Source: Hofstenia miamia (Eukaryota > Xenacoelomorpha > Acoela). From it: DNA of 49,525 bases. This document shows, piece after piece, positions 32,709 through 43,922 of this stretch; position 1 is the stretch's first letter, and each line of letters opens with the position of its first letter. The stretch lies in contig SCFE01000068.1 of the NCBI GenBank assembly GCA_004352715.1, positions 1,946,860 to 1,996,384 of the forward strand, read 5' to 3'. Made by a program: the position numbers and the translations under genes. A model generated the notes under the pieces. It saw only the letters and a list, made by a program, of their open reading frames with translations. It was not told where the DNA came from and searched no databases.

Positions 32709-33708
32709 NNNNNNNNNNNNNNNNNNNNNNNNNNNNNNNNNNNNNNNNNNNNNNNNNNNNNNNNNNNNNNNNNNNNNNNNNNNNNNNNNNNNNNNNNNNN
32801 NNNNNNNNNNNNNNNNNNNNNNNNNNNNNNNNNNNNNNNNNNNNNNNNNNNNNNNNNNNNNNNNNNNNNNNNNNNNNNNNNNNNNNNNNNNNNNNNNNNN
32901 NNNNNNNNNNNNNNNNNNNNNNNNNNNNNNNNNNNNNNNNNNNNNNNNNNNNNNNNNNNNNNNNNNNNNNNNNNNNNNNNNNNNNNNNNNNNNNNNNNNN
33001 NNNNNNNNNNNNNNNNNNNNNNNNNNNNNNNNNNNNNNNNNNNNNNNNNNNNNNNNNNNNNNNNNNNNNNNNNNNNNNNNNNNNNNNNNNNNNNNNNNNN
33101 NNNNNNNNNNNNNNNNNNNNNNNNNNNNNNNNNNNNNNNNNNNNNNNNNNNNNNNNNNNNNNNNNNNNNNNNNNNNNNNNNNNNNNNNNNNNNNNNNNNN
33201 NNNNNNNNNNNNNNNNNNNNNNNNNNNNNNNNNNNNNNNNNNNNNNNNNNNNNNNNNNNNNNNNNNNNNNNNNNNNNNNNNNNNNNNNNNNNNNNNNNNN
33301 NNNNNNNNNNNNNNNNNNNNNNNNNNNNNNNNNNNNNNNNNNNNNNNNNNNNNNNNNNNNNNNNNNNNNNNNNNNNNNNNNNNNNNNNNNNNNNNNNNNN
33401 NNNNNNNNNNNNNNNNNNNNNNNNNNNNNNNNNNNNNNNNNNNNNNNNNNNNNNNNNNNNNNNNNNNNNNNNNNNNNNNNNNNNNNNNNNNNNNNNNNNN
33501 NNNNNNNNNNNNNNNNNNNNNNNNNNNNNNNNNNNNNNNNNNNNNNNNNNNNNNNNNNNNNNNNNNNNNNNNNNNNNNNNNNNNNNNNNNNNNNNNNNNN
33601 NNNNNNNNNNNNNNNNNNNNNNNNNNNNNNNNNNNNNNNNNNNNNNNNNNNNNNNNNNNNNNNNNNNNNNNNNNNNNNNNNNNNNNNNNNNNNNNNNNNN
33701 NNNNNNNN
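32709..33708. other. Assembly gap, exactly 1000 N
   Basis: A fixed-size placeholder between the two mirrored arms. It hides the interior of the pogo element or elements. Confidence 0.99.
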
Positions 33709-33755
33709 ATCTAGTATTTCGTTAAATCGAACTTCATTAAATGGAGTCGCCACTG
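33709..33755 (-). mobile_element. pogo/Tigger-type end, mirrored
   Basis: Reverse complement of 32294-32340: it ends GAGTCGCCACTG and is followed by TA. Only 47 bases are present before the gap. Confidence 0.7.
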
Positions 33756-34665
33756 TACATATGGAAAGTATTAAACAGTTAAACAAAAAGATATTTGGTA
33801 ACAATAAAACGTTTAAAAATTTTTAGATATTAGTAAAAATTGCTTGTCTAGTTTACATGTTAAAACAAAATTCATCAATTTCCAAAATATAAAACCAGAT
33901 ATTTAAGTGAGCATGGTAAGCCCACATTTTAAAAACAAGACAAAACACATGTATATTATACACATTCCACTTATAATGATGGTAAATTACACTATTAAAT
34001 TTGTCTATTGTATTAGTTTATCACTGCCAATGTTGATGTGAGTTCATATATTGTTGTCAGCCATCGTCTTCATTTCCCATGCACAGATAATTTTCAATGA
34101 GAGTTGTTCATCTAATGAGAGTGTCAATAATCACACAACGCCCCAATACAATATATCTAAGCATTGGTATAAGTGTTATGCATCCGCAAAATTAAATAGG
34201 GAATAATTACACCATGTGCGTATGCAAATAACAATCAAGATTTTTTATAGACACTCTCTTTTGACATATTTAATATCAAATTAACACAATATTATTGTAA
34301 GACAGAGAAATTGATATTATCAAGTATAAAGGATAATACGTCCCATGATTGATTTAATTGCCTCCTATGATTAACACTGGTGTAATTCAATGTCTGCTTT
34401 CTGTGCTGAACAGAATACATTGAGATCTGAGTTAACTGACTTTATGTTGTAAGAAATGGGAGGGAGCAATGCACACATTGGTTTTCTGCTAACAGCCTTG
34501 CCAATACATAAAGACTTCACTTGGAAACTAAATAACATTTAAAATCAGAACCATGTTAGTTTGTATCACCTCATTTTGAGTGAGTAATTAATGGGGGTTG
34601 TTTTATATGATGGGAACAATTCTTCTTATACCAATAGAAAAACAACAAAATAAATGTTTTAAACC
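33756..34665 (-). repeat. Right arm of the 0.9-kb inverted repeat
   Basis: Mirror of 31388-32293. Its outer end lies only about 15 bases before the start of polymerase exonuclease-domain similarity, so it looks like the left TIR of an element whose polymerase reads rightward. Confidence 0.85.
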
Positions 34666-34680
34666 AGTTCTTTTGAGTGT

Positions 34681-34968
34681 TTTGACTCATTGGATAAATT
34701 TAATGAAACAAAGCTGCCAGAATTGCACCATTGGTATAATAGATTAACTGGGAAAATACCATTCACACAGGAGGAGCTGAATTTTGAATGTGAAAACACA
34801 TGGGTCAATGGAAGTTGTCAAACATTTAATGACTTCCACAATAATTATTTTAATGTTGGATACCCTATTGCTAGCAGATGTACTTCATGAATTTCTTCTT
34901 GAAAGCATGACAACATATAACCTTGACCCAGTTCATTTTTTACTATATCCAACCAGTGAAACTAAATA
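34681..34968 (+). pseudogene. Protein-primed family B DNA polymerase, exonuclease-domain fragment
   Basis: The frame from 34681 reads the family stretch DKFNETKLPE, WYNRLTGK and then CQTFNDFHNNYF. After a frameshift near 34860 it continues with LLLADV (34865-34882) and YNLDPVHFLLYP. In intact relatives this block lies in the 3'-5' exonuclease part, upstream of the palm. Here it lies 5 kb downstream of the palm part in the same orientation, so the two belong to different copies or to a permuted assembly. It ends at TAA 34967-34969, close to a 1000-N gap. Confidence 0.78.
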
Positions 34969-35017
34969 AACCTTAGCAAAATATATATAATTAATTTCTT
35001 CTACTGTATTTATTGTA

Positions 35018-36017
35018 NNNNNNNNNNNNNNNNNNNNNNNNNNNNNNNNNNNNNNNNNNNNNNNNNNNNNNNNNNNNNNNNNNNNNNNNNNNNNNNNNNN
35101 NNNNNNNNNNNNNNNNNNNNNNNNNNNNNNNNNNNNNNNNNNNNNNNNNNNNNNNNNNNNNNNNNNNNNNNNNNNNNNNNNNNNNNNNNNNNNNNNNNNN
35201 NNNNNNNNNNNNNNNNNNNNNNNNNNNNNNNNNNNNNNNNNNNNNNNNNNNNNNNNNNNNNNNNNNNNNNNNNNNNNNNNNNNNNNNNNNNNNNNNNNNN
35301 NNNNNNNNNNNNNNNNNNNNNNNNNNNNNNNNNNNNNNNNNNNNNNNNNNNNNNNNNNNNNNNNNNNNNNNNNNNNNNNNNNNNNNNNNNNNNNNNNNNN
35401 NNNNNNNNNNNNNNNNNNNNNNNNNNNNNNNNNNNNNNNNNNNNNNNNNNNNNNNNNNNNNNNNNNNNNNNNNNNNNNNNNNNNNNNNNNNNNNNNNNNN
35501 NNNNNNNNNNNNNNNNNNNNNNNNNNNNNNNNNNNNNNNNNNNNNNNNNNNNNNNNNNNNNNNNNNNNNNNNNNNNNNNNNNNNNNNNNNNNNNNNNNNN
35601 NNNNNNNNNNNNNNNNNNNNNNNNNNNNNNNNNNNNNNNNNNNNNNNNNNNNNNNNNNNNNNNNNNNNNNNNNNNNNNNNNNNNNNNNNNNNNNNNNNNN
35701 NNNNNNNNNNNNNNNNNNNNNNNNNNNNNNNNNNNNNNNNNNNNNNNNNNNNNNNNNNNNNNNNNNNNNNNNNNNNNNNNNNNNNNNNNNNNNNNNNNNN
35801 NNNNNNNNNNNNNNNNNNNNNNNNNNNNNNNNNNNNNNNNNNNNNNNNNNNNNNNNNNNNNNNNNNNNNNNNNNNNNNNNNNNNNNNNNNNNNNNNNNNN
35901 NNNNNNNNNNNNNNNNNNNNNNNNNNNNNNNNNNNNNNNNNNNNNNNNNNNNNNNNNNNNNNNNNNNNNNNNNNNNNNNNNNNNNNNNNNNNNNNNNNNN
36001 NNNNNNNNNNNNNNNNN
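35018..36017. other. Assembly gap, exactly 1000 N
   Basis: A placeholder of unknown true length, flanked on the right by a (TA)n run at 36018-36036. Confidence 0.99.
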
Positions 36018-36999
36018 TATATATATATATATATATGTATCCATTTTGGTTATGCTTATACTTGGAATATAAATTAGCTGTTAAATTCATTGAGAAAGAA
36101 GAAAGAGAATTTAATATCAGACAATAAAGAAATAGATTATTATTTGAGACTTTGCTAAGAATTTAAATGAAAACATTAAATATTCATTGATTTGGCTATA
36201 AATTGATAATAAAATAACTTATAAAATAATTTTCTAGTCAAATTGTGTTTTAGATGGGTAAAAGTTGCATTGGATAACTCAATTGCAAAAAGCGCACTTA
36301 CACTTGTGCGTCAAAGGGAAAATTGAATGATTGGAAATTGCTTAGAAATCTCTTTGAAATATCCTAATAGTTTAGAAATTATTTACAAAACATTTAGTAA
36401 TACTTTTGAAAACGCTTAAAAGACCTTTAGAAGAAGTTTAGAAAATGTTTACACTACATCTAGAAGACAATTAGAAGGCGCTTAGAAGACGTCTAGAAAA
36501 TGTTTAAAAGACGTTTTACAATATCAGTTGTGGACACTAGATGGTATTCAGCAACGTTTCGAAATGGTGTTTTATAAGACATTTTATATGAATTTGTATT
36601 TCAAAGAATTCCATGCAAATTCTAATAACTAATATAGGCTAGACAAAAAAATTGCAACAAATTATTCATTCTAATGAAATTAGTTAATTGAGATAAATAC
36701 TCTGAAGAATAAGGGTGTGAATTACAACAACATTTACAATAGGAGTATGAAATTAACTTCTGTTATATATATATATATATATTTATGTGTGTGTGTGTGT
36801 AAGAGCATGACAAAACATGACATTTGAATTATAAGGGAACGGATTCCACCTAATCCACCTAATTGACCTAAAACAGGGGTTTTTTCTGGAATCCACCTAA
36901 ATTGACATATTTTAGGAATTTCACGTAGACTATACCATTATGTAAAACGCGGTCAAAACAAACAATCAACACACATTAACTTTGCGACTACGCACAGCA
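36018..36999. other. No gene; reversed copies of the 11-bp minisatellite
   Basis: About 36410-36520 carries units such as AGAAGACGTCTAGAAAATG and GTTTAGAAAATG, the reverse complement of the 10.1-kb minisatellite family. (TA)n(TG)n lies at about 36762-36800, and a CCACCTAA word repeat at about 36848-36900. Confidence 0.6.
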
Positions 37000-37285
37000 N
37001 NNNNNNNNNNNNNNNNNNNNNNNNNNNNNNNNNNNNNNNNNNNNNNNNNNNNNNNNNNNNNNNNNNNNNNNNNNNNNNNNNNNNNNNNNNNNNNNNNNNN
37101 NNNNNNNNNNNNNNNNNNNNNNNNNNNNNNNNNNNNNNNNNNNNNNNNNNNNNNNNNNNNNNNNNNNNNNNNNNNNNNNNNNNNNNNNNNNNNNNNNNNN
37201 NNNNNNNNNNNNNNNNNNNNNNNNNNNNNNNNNNNNNNNNNNNNNNNNNNNNNNNNNNNNNNNNNNNNNNNNNNNNNNNNNNNNN
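37000..37285. other. Assembly gap, 286 N
   Basis: Not a round number, so perhaps an estimated gap size. Confidence 0.99.
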
Positions 37286-37755
37286 ATAGTTTTACGGTAA
37301 TGGCTAATTTTAATATCATGCAAATGCAGTTAGTGTCAACGCCCGGTTGCTTTATTAAATCAAAACAACAAACACTTTACAAAATTGAGTTTAAGTCAGT
37401 TACAACTTTACTTGAGTGCACGCACTGAGCTAACGTAAGGTACACATAATTAATTCCAGTTGAGCTGAGGTGGTGCCGTGGACTCAACCATCGTTGTAGA
37501 AGGAGAGGAGCTGTGTTGTGGAGATCGGCTTTGGGCAGTAGCCCATGGAAGAACTGAAGAGGAAACATCTTACTGCTTTGTCACCTAAACAGTGATAGTC
37601 AATACTCAATTATTTGATTAACATAACTAGTTAATAATAGAGAAAGGTCTGATGATTCAACAACTTGGTAACACCTCACCCACGATTTACCGAGCACTCA
37701 TTATCAGTAATCAGACACGGCGTAATAAGCTAGGTGGAGGATGTTACACTATGCC
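37286..37755 (-). repeat. LTR-like fragment
   Basis: The block ends near 37751 with GGATGTTACA (TGTAACATCC on the minus strand, an LTR-type terminus) directly against the broken RNase H of element C. Two words (GGCAGT-G-CCCAT and CCTAAACA-TG) recur at 47811-47870, hinting at a shared family. The other end lies in the gap, so the call is tentative. Confidence 0.3.
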
Positions 37756-38780
37756 CACTCTGAATTCTCTACCAATCAGAAAATGCCTAAATTTTTTAAT
37801 GCTCTCAATTAATGCCAGCATTTCCACCTTTGTTGATCCATAGTTTTCCTCACTTGCTTTTAATTTTCAACTAAAAAATTGTATAGGGACCTCCTTTCCA
37901 TCTTTCATTTGTCCCAATGTGGCTCTGATTGCCACTTTACTCCCATCACAATCCAATATGAACTGTTCATTGTAGTCCAGTGTATTTAGAGATGGTAACT
38001 TAGCTAACTCTTTGATGTTGTCTAGCTCCTCCTGTTCTTGCCATGTCCATTCAAATGGTACTGATTTCCTCATTAGTTTGGTCATCTTTGCTGTCTTGCC
38101 AGCTATATTTGGGATGACGGTGCCATAGTAATTGAAGAATCCCATTATTCTTTGTATGTCCTTCTTGTTGTTGGGTTTTTCTATTTTCTGGATCATTTCC
38201 CTCACATTATCTTTCATACATATCCTGCCTTTCTCGATTGTTCTTCCCAGGAATACTATTTTTTATTTTAGAATATCACACTTGTTCCCATTAATACAGA
38301 GTCCTGTATTCTCTAATATTGTTAGAGTTCATTATAATTTTTCTAGATGTTCTTGGATAGTATTGCTCATTACTGCTATGTTGTCTATATGTACATCAAC
38401 TCTGTCTTCCATTCTGTGTGTTTTGTTCTTCAGCACTTTTGTGATATATCTTTGAAAGGCTGCCAGTGCATTGCATAGTCTGAATGCCATATATATCCAT
38501 TATTACAGCCCATATAGTGTTATGAATACTGTTTTCTTGATATCATCTTCCATCTTCACTTGCTAATAGGCTTTGCATAAATCTAGCATTGTGAAATACT
38601 TATGCTTACTTGACTCATACAGCATGTCCTCTATCTGTGGCAGGGGTATGAGTCTTTTTTTGTTACTTTGTTCAATTTGTGAAAGTCTATACATAGGCGA
38701 TATTTGTCTCATTGCTTCAAAAATATGGTAGGTGCTGCATATGGGCTTTCACTTGGACAGATGATCTTATTGTTGATTAA
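37756..38780 (-). pseudogene. pol: Element C reverse transcriptase and truncated RNase H
   Basis: RT fingers motifs ESPYAAPTIFLKQ and YRLCIDFHKLNK lie at about 38780-38680. The active-site box, YIDD in element A, reads HIDN here (about 38371-38397), so two key residues are lost. The connection WTWQEQEELDN and first RNase H motif LDCDGSKV are open (38217-37867). The frame ends at 37756 just before the TDNS motif, where unrelated LTR-like sequence starts. Many stops lie in between. Confidence 0.82.
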
Positions 38781-39136
38781 TTCCTCTAGTATGAGGTTGT
38801 ATTCATCTTTTATCTGCTCTGTTACCCTTCTGACCAGCAGCTTAATGGGTTTGTCCATTGTTTTGACTATTCTGTGTTTTTCACCCACTGCTTGTCCCAT
38901 GCTTATCTCTCTGTAATTGAATATACATTTGTGTTTTTCCAACAGTTTCCTCAATCTCATGATTTCTTGCTCCCCCAAGTGGAGATAATCTTCATTTCTT
39001 ATTTCAGGTGTTCTATATGTGTCTTCTTCATTTGCTTTTGTCCCTATGCCCTTGAGTCAGCCTTTGGGAGTACTCATGACTTTGACAGTGTTTGTCCACT
39101 TGCCCTTGAGTTGGCCATGTGGAGTACTTTCCATTT

Positions 39137-39830
39137 TCATTTGCTTGTCCTTGAGTCAACATGCAAATTACTCACTCCATTGTTGTCCTCTATCACCTTC
39201 CAAATGAGTCTGATGTTGGATTTGATGTATTTTCTGTATATCCTTACTTGAGATTTCTTTAGATTAACATTTTGGTTTGTTGTGTTGAGGATTGGTATTC
39301 TCCCTTTTCCATTCTTGACTTTGCACACACTGGATGGCATTGATACTCTCTTGGTGTTAATTCCTTTATTATCATATAGCATCATGTTGGCTGTTATTGC
39401 ATCATCTGTCTCTATTGTGTGCATCTTCCATTGATGAGGCTGTAGGTGAATATCTTCCTGCAATTTGAGTGTGATTGTTTTGTGTCTTCCTTGTTCCTCT
39501 TCAATTTCAATTTCTTCCTCTCTAACTTTTATATTCCTATTTGTGTAGTTGATAACACATCCATTTTTTGTCAGAAAGTCATTGCCCAATATAACTTCAT
39601 ATGGTAGCAGATTGTTGTGAGTATCCACCACCACTAGCAATTGCTCAAATGTCATGTTCACTATTCTCATCTGCACTGTGTTTATTATCCCTTTTGTGTC
39701 AATATATTCTCCCAATGCATTGATTAGTCATTTGTTGTTCAGATCTTTGCTTTTAAAACCCAACTTCATTGTGCATTCATCTGTGATTATTGATGTTGCT
39801 GCTCCAGTATCAATTGTTGCCTTCATCATT
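39137..39830 (-). pseudogene. Element C aspartic protease and spacer
   Basis: The DTGA box is intact (complement of about 39802-39813), and VILGNDFLTKNGCVINY lies in the 192-codon open frame 39715-39137. That frame runs into the spacer before RT, which carries the repeated STPxGxLKG-like peptide (39050-39130). A stop separates the active site from the long frame. Confidence 0.75.
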
Positions 39831-39959
39831 ACTCTGTTAATTGCTATCATTATTGTATTTATCTTGTCAAGGTTGGCACTCCAACAAGTTTTCTGACTCC
39901 TCATTGGTTGGTGATGCTTTATCCATTTTGTTTTTTGATTCTAACATGTCTTTCTCATC

Positions 39960-41280
39960 ATAATAAGCTTCCTCATCTCTGATTACATTGTGACCCTTCT
40001 GTCCACACCCATAGCACTTGATATCTTTTTCTCTCACTTTTCTAGTTTTACCATCCTTTACTTTGATCCTTATGATTTTCTCTGGTTTACTTTCAGTATA
40101 GGGTTTGCTTAGAGGTTATGGTTTAAGGTTTTTCTCCATGTCAATGTTTCTCTATGCCAGGCAGCTTTCTTGTAGATTCATGCAGTATTCTTGATTGTTG
40201 CTTGTATGTTGACTGCCTTCTGAATCATTTTTCCAACTTGTTGTCTACATTGCACTTGATTTCAAACTGTGTTTTGATACTCTCTGGCATTCCCTTGCAA
40301 ATATGTGAAAATAAATCATATTTTGAGTATCTGTTTTCTCTTGAACTCAGCATTGCTTATTGCTCAACCTGTTGGATGTTGTTTCATATATCATCAGTTT
40401 ACTTCATTTTAGTTGTGTCTAAGATTATTCAGTACTGGTTGTTAAAACTTTCATTTTCATAGTAGTCTACAAAGTCACCTATAAGTAGTTTGTAATTCCT
40501 TTTTGTTTCCATATCCAGCAGTAAGTAGTGTTGGTAGGCTGTTCCCATCAGGTATAATGGTAATCTTGCTGCTGCTGCTTGCTGACTCACTTTACTTTCT
40601 GCCATTGTGATTTTGAACATTTACAGCCACTTGACAAATGTTGGATTATATCCATCTACCCTCCCATTGAATTTTGGTAGTGTCACTTTGCAGGGTATAG
40701 TGTTGTTAGTTGTATTCCATGGTAGTATTGAGCTTTTATATTTCAGTTTATTGTGATTTCTGATTGTATCCTCCTCCTGTAGTTGGGTGGTCACTGCCTT
40801 CATAATTTCATTTATAAATTTCTGTTTGTCAACATCTATGTCTTTGTCTGATTCCTTGTATGTCATTCTTTTGTCAGCTGGCATATGTGGTGCCTGCAAT
40901 TTGCTCTCCATTCTTGATTGAAATTGTATTTCATAGGTCTGTATGTTCCCTCAGCTTTCCTCTTCAGTTAACTGTAGCAATCTCAATTTATCTTTTAGTT
41001 GCTAAAGTTCTCCTGCTTGTAAATCATTATCTTCAATCAACTGTCTGTTCACTCTTTCCAATTGCTGATATTTTTCTTGCCATTGTTGATTTTGTTCCAA
41101 GAACCTTTTGGTGGACTTTGATAATTGTTGTGTGAGAATTTTGATCTCGTTTTGAAATAGTTCACTCTGTTGATCTAGGTGCATTTCCATGTCTAATTTG
41201 ATTTCATTTAAGATAATCTCACTCTGTTGCTCCATCTGCTTGAATTTATCTGTTAGCTGTTCTATTTCATTTTCTTGACT
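39960..41280 (-). pseudogene. gag: Element C Gag
   Basis: A coiled coil (41235-41002), an acidic linker (40911-40621) and a Gag core (PKFNGRVDGYNPTF to LMGTAYQHY, 40700-40430) match element A. The zinc knuckle starts CYGCGQKGH (about 40016-39990), but an in-frame deletion of about ten residues relative to A removes the fourth ligand cysteine. Confidence 0.78.
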
Positions 41281-41337
41281 CTTGACTCCTTTTTAGCATG
41301 TTGATTATTTCCTGGGGGCTCGTCAGAGGGGGGTCAG

Positions 41338-42352
41338 TGTAGCGACTGTAATTCTGTATACGGGATGAGTTTTCACCAGAATATGGTGATGATCTAGTAG
41401 TTCTAGGGGTTAATACCCTAGGTGTTGTTTTCTATGCACTGCCTTTTTCCCCTTTTGTCATATTTTCTTTTCAGGTTTGTAGTGGTGCCCCTTCATGTTC
41501 ACAATTCCCAGACCTTGTTGAAGTGCACTATTTTAGGTTTGGGTAAATCTCTTCATTTACTGTTTTACTTCTAATGTAGTTGTCCTATTGCTCATACTTC
41601 CACTTTACTTGTAGATATGTCAAAGTGTGCAGATTGTTCCACTGAATGTTTCTTTCATTTTAAAAGAGATTCCTTCTGTTCTGTTAAAAAGCAAACTATT
41701 TTACTCCAGTAGATAAAAGAAATTCTTTTCCAATGGTTGTTGTTCTTGGCTGTCACAGTTGCCATGTAACAATCCTCTACCAGGCATTATTATGGTTTGT
41801 ATTTCAAATCTGTTATAATTAATACCTGTAGCAAGTGATTGATAACCAACTAAACAAGAGAAAAACCCCTATACCTAACATAACTGCACTTTCATGATCT
41901 GGCACAAGGACCCTAGAATTGATCTCATGATGGATCCAGACCACTACTAAACACCACTTGTTTAGCTCAACATTCTATTGAATAATCAAACAGTATCAAG
42001 AAAATAATGTAAGAATTCCAAATGAATTTCTTTATCAATTGCTTACAATGGTTTTAATCTATTTATAGTATTTTTGGAAAAGTATATGGTGATTTCAAAT
42101 TTAAAATGTTCATCTGCCAAGATGGTGGCTAAAAATAATCAAAGCAACTTTGCCCCCTCGGTTTTGACAAAAGTATTATTATTGACATATACTAATCTCT
42201 CATAATTGACAATTGTTCTTACTTGGTTGCATAACACAAATTAATCTAAACTGATCATATATTTTTACAATGTTTTTTAATCATAATTGTTTTTGATCTT
42301 ATTCTTCTTCTTAATCAATGTTAGCAGCTTAGTTAATTTGGCTGACGCTACA
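41338..42352 (-). repeat. Element C LTR, 1015 bp
   Basis: It begins TGTAGC and ends GCTACA on the plus strand, a perfect 6-bp inverted terminus. 41919-42352 is homologous to the LTR remnant of element A (16828-17260). To its right (42353-42362) the coding strand has GAGGAGGGTG, a polypurine tract as expected before a 3' LTR. Confidence 0.8.
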
Positions 42353-43470
42353 CACCCTCCTCAGCTTGTGTTATTTTTAGCAAATCTCACTCTTCATGTA
42401 CTAAGGTGTCTGCTTTCCATACTATTGATTCCACCTCTTGATCTTCCATTTAGTTTTTTCAAATTCAGATTGCTTAGACATTTTTAAGACTGCCTCTCTT
42501 TCTGTGGTTACCATATTTGTGTATTTCAAGAATCTTGCTTCTCTGATGTTTTCTGCTATTGGTGTAATTTCTCACAACTCATTGATCTTTCTTGAGAATA
42601 TGTCATAGTATTTTTAATAGAGTTGTATTCTCTTGATTTCTATCATCAGCATTATCTGCACATTGGCCTGGCTAGTGTGGGCTAAGTCTTCTCATATTTG
42701 GTTGTCTGGGTGAAAAAATGTAAAAACTTTTCTCAAGCTTTATGTATTCACCACATCCTTATAAAAGAAGCTGATGTTGTCCATTACTTCTTGTTCATTG
42801 ATTTCATTCAGATCATTCTTATTTATCCTCATCATTGTTACAATTTCTACTCTCTTTGTGACATTGTAGTAGTGATATTTCTTCTCCCAGATATCTGTCC
42901 ACACTATATCATTAACACCAGAGAATAACATTATTGCTTTTGGCATACAGCTTTTGATTTTGTTTCTTAGATCTTTTAGTTGTAGGTGAATAGGTTTTCC
43001 TTGTATGTACAATTGATATGGGCTATCATCCCTTTGATGTACACCCTTTCACAATTGTCATTTTTCAACATTATCTCCTTTGATCTCTTATAATCATCAC
43101 ATTCAATCATCATTCTCACTTTCTCTTTTGTGTTCACATATGATTTATATTCATGTAAGAAGGCTTGGGCAACTTTGACCTCCTTTGGCAGTCTCCATGA
43201 GTGGATCATTGGTATCAATATCATTTCCAGCAGTGTGCATATTAGAATTTTTGTTTCAATCTGTCTCTATGTGTTTGTATGGGCCTGTTGTTGTTAATGC
43301 CATTGCTAGACATATTGTGGCAGGATAGTTCATTTCCCCCCCCTCTGATCATATTCTAGAACACTTGTGTCAATCCTCTCCTGCTCAGCTTTAATCATAT
43401 TTCTTCTCTTATATCTACTGTTGAGGCTATGTATTTGATGTCCACCACCAATTGGTTGTATGGTTTGAGT
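42353..43470 (-). pseudogene. Unrecognised 3' ORF region of an A/C-family element
   Basis: Between the third RT fragment and the LTR the minus strand has two overlapping open frames (43224-42976, 82 codons; 43012-42740, 90 codons) separated by one frameshift, and further coding-like sequence to the LTR. Residues include CDDYKRSKEIML, AHINCTYKE (an N-glycosylation sequon) and several cysteines. I see no HHCC or DDE integrase motif and no clear membrane segment. The position after RNase H and before the polypurine tract suits an integrase or an accessory/envelope-like ORF. Identity unknown. Confidence 0.45.
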
Positions 43471-43921
43471 ATGGGGACCTCCTTCTAATTTTTTATTTGT
43501 CCCAATATGGCTCCAATCTCCACTTTACTTGTGTCACAATCCAATATGAACTGTTCATTGTAGTCCAGCTTATTTAGAGATGGTAACTTAGCTAATTCTT
43601 CTTTGATGTTCTCTAGCTCCTCCTGTTCCTGCCATGCCAATACAAATGGTACTGATTTTCTCATTAGTTTAGACATCTTCACCGTCTTTCCAGTGATATT
43701 TGGAATGAAGTTGCCATAGTAGTTAAAGAATCCCATTATTCTCTGTATGTCCTTCTTATTGTTGGGTTTTTCTATTTTCCAGATCATCTCCCTCACATTG
43801 TCTTTCATGCATATCCTGCCTTTCTTGATTGTTCTTCCCAAGAATACTATTTTTTCTTTTAAAATATCACACTTGTTTCCATTAATGAAGAGTCCTGCCT
43901 TCTCTAATATTGTTAGAGTTC
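43471..43921 (-). pseudogene. pol: Third RT thumb/RNase H fragment of the A/C family
   Basis: Homologous to 13450-13960 (A) and 37870-38320 (C): EKAGLFINGNKCDILKEK, then WQEQEELENIKEEL and LDCDTSKVEIGAI. It stops at the single N at 43922, where an unrelated frame is artificially fused. On the left it breaks off after GQIKN. Confidence 0.8.
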
Positions 43922-43922
43922 N

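Larger units (their letters stand above)
37756..42352 (-). mobile_element. LTR retrotransposon element C, same family as A
   Basis: A minus-strand element with complete 5' LTR (41338-42352), Gag coiled coil, Gag core, damaged CCHC, protease, RT and part of RNase H, truncated at 37756. It diverges from element A throughout by point changes and small indels. It lacks integrase and 3' LTR. Its LTR also abuts a polypurine-like tract of sequence to its right, which suggests the LTR is shared with a second, upstream element. Confidence 0.88.

Noticed and set aside
33709-34665. Simple inverted duplicate contig (assembly error) as the whole explanation of the mirrored arms
   Set aside because: Sequence beyond the arms differs on the two sides (spacer after the polymerase palm versus the exonuclease start), so the arms are real repeats of two loci or element ends.
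37286-37755. Solo LTR paired with 47750-47880
   Set aside because: Only two short words match. Without both termini or a second full copy, a firm LTR call is not supported, so it is kept only as a tentative feature.
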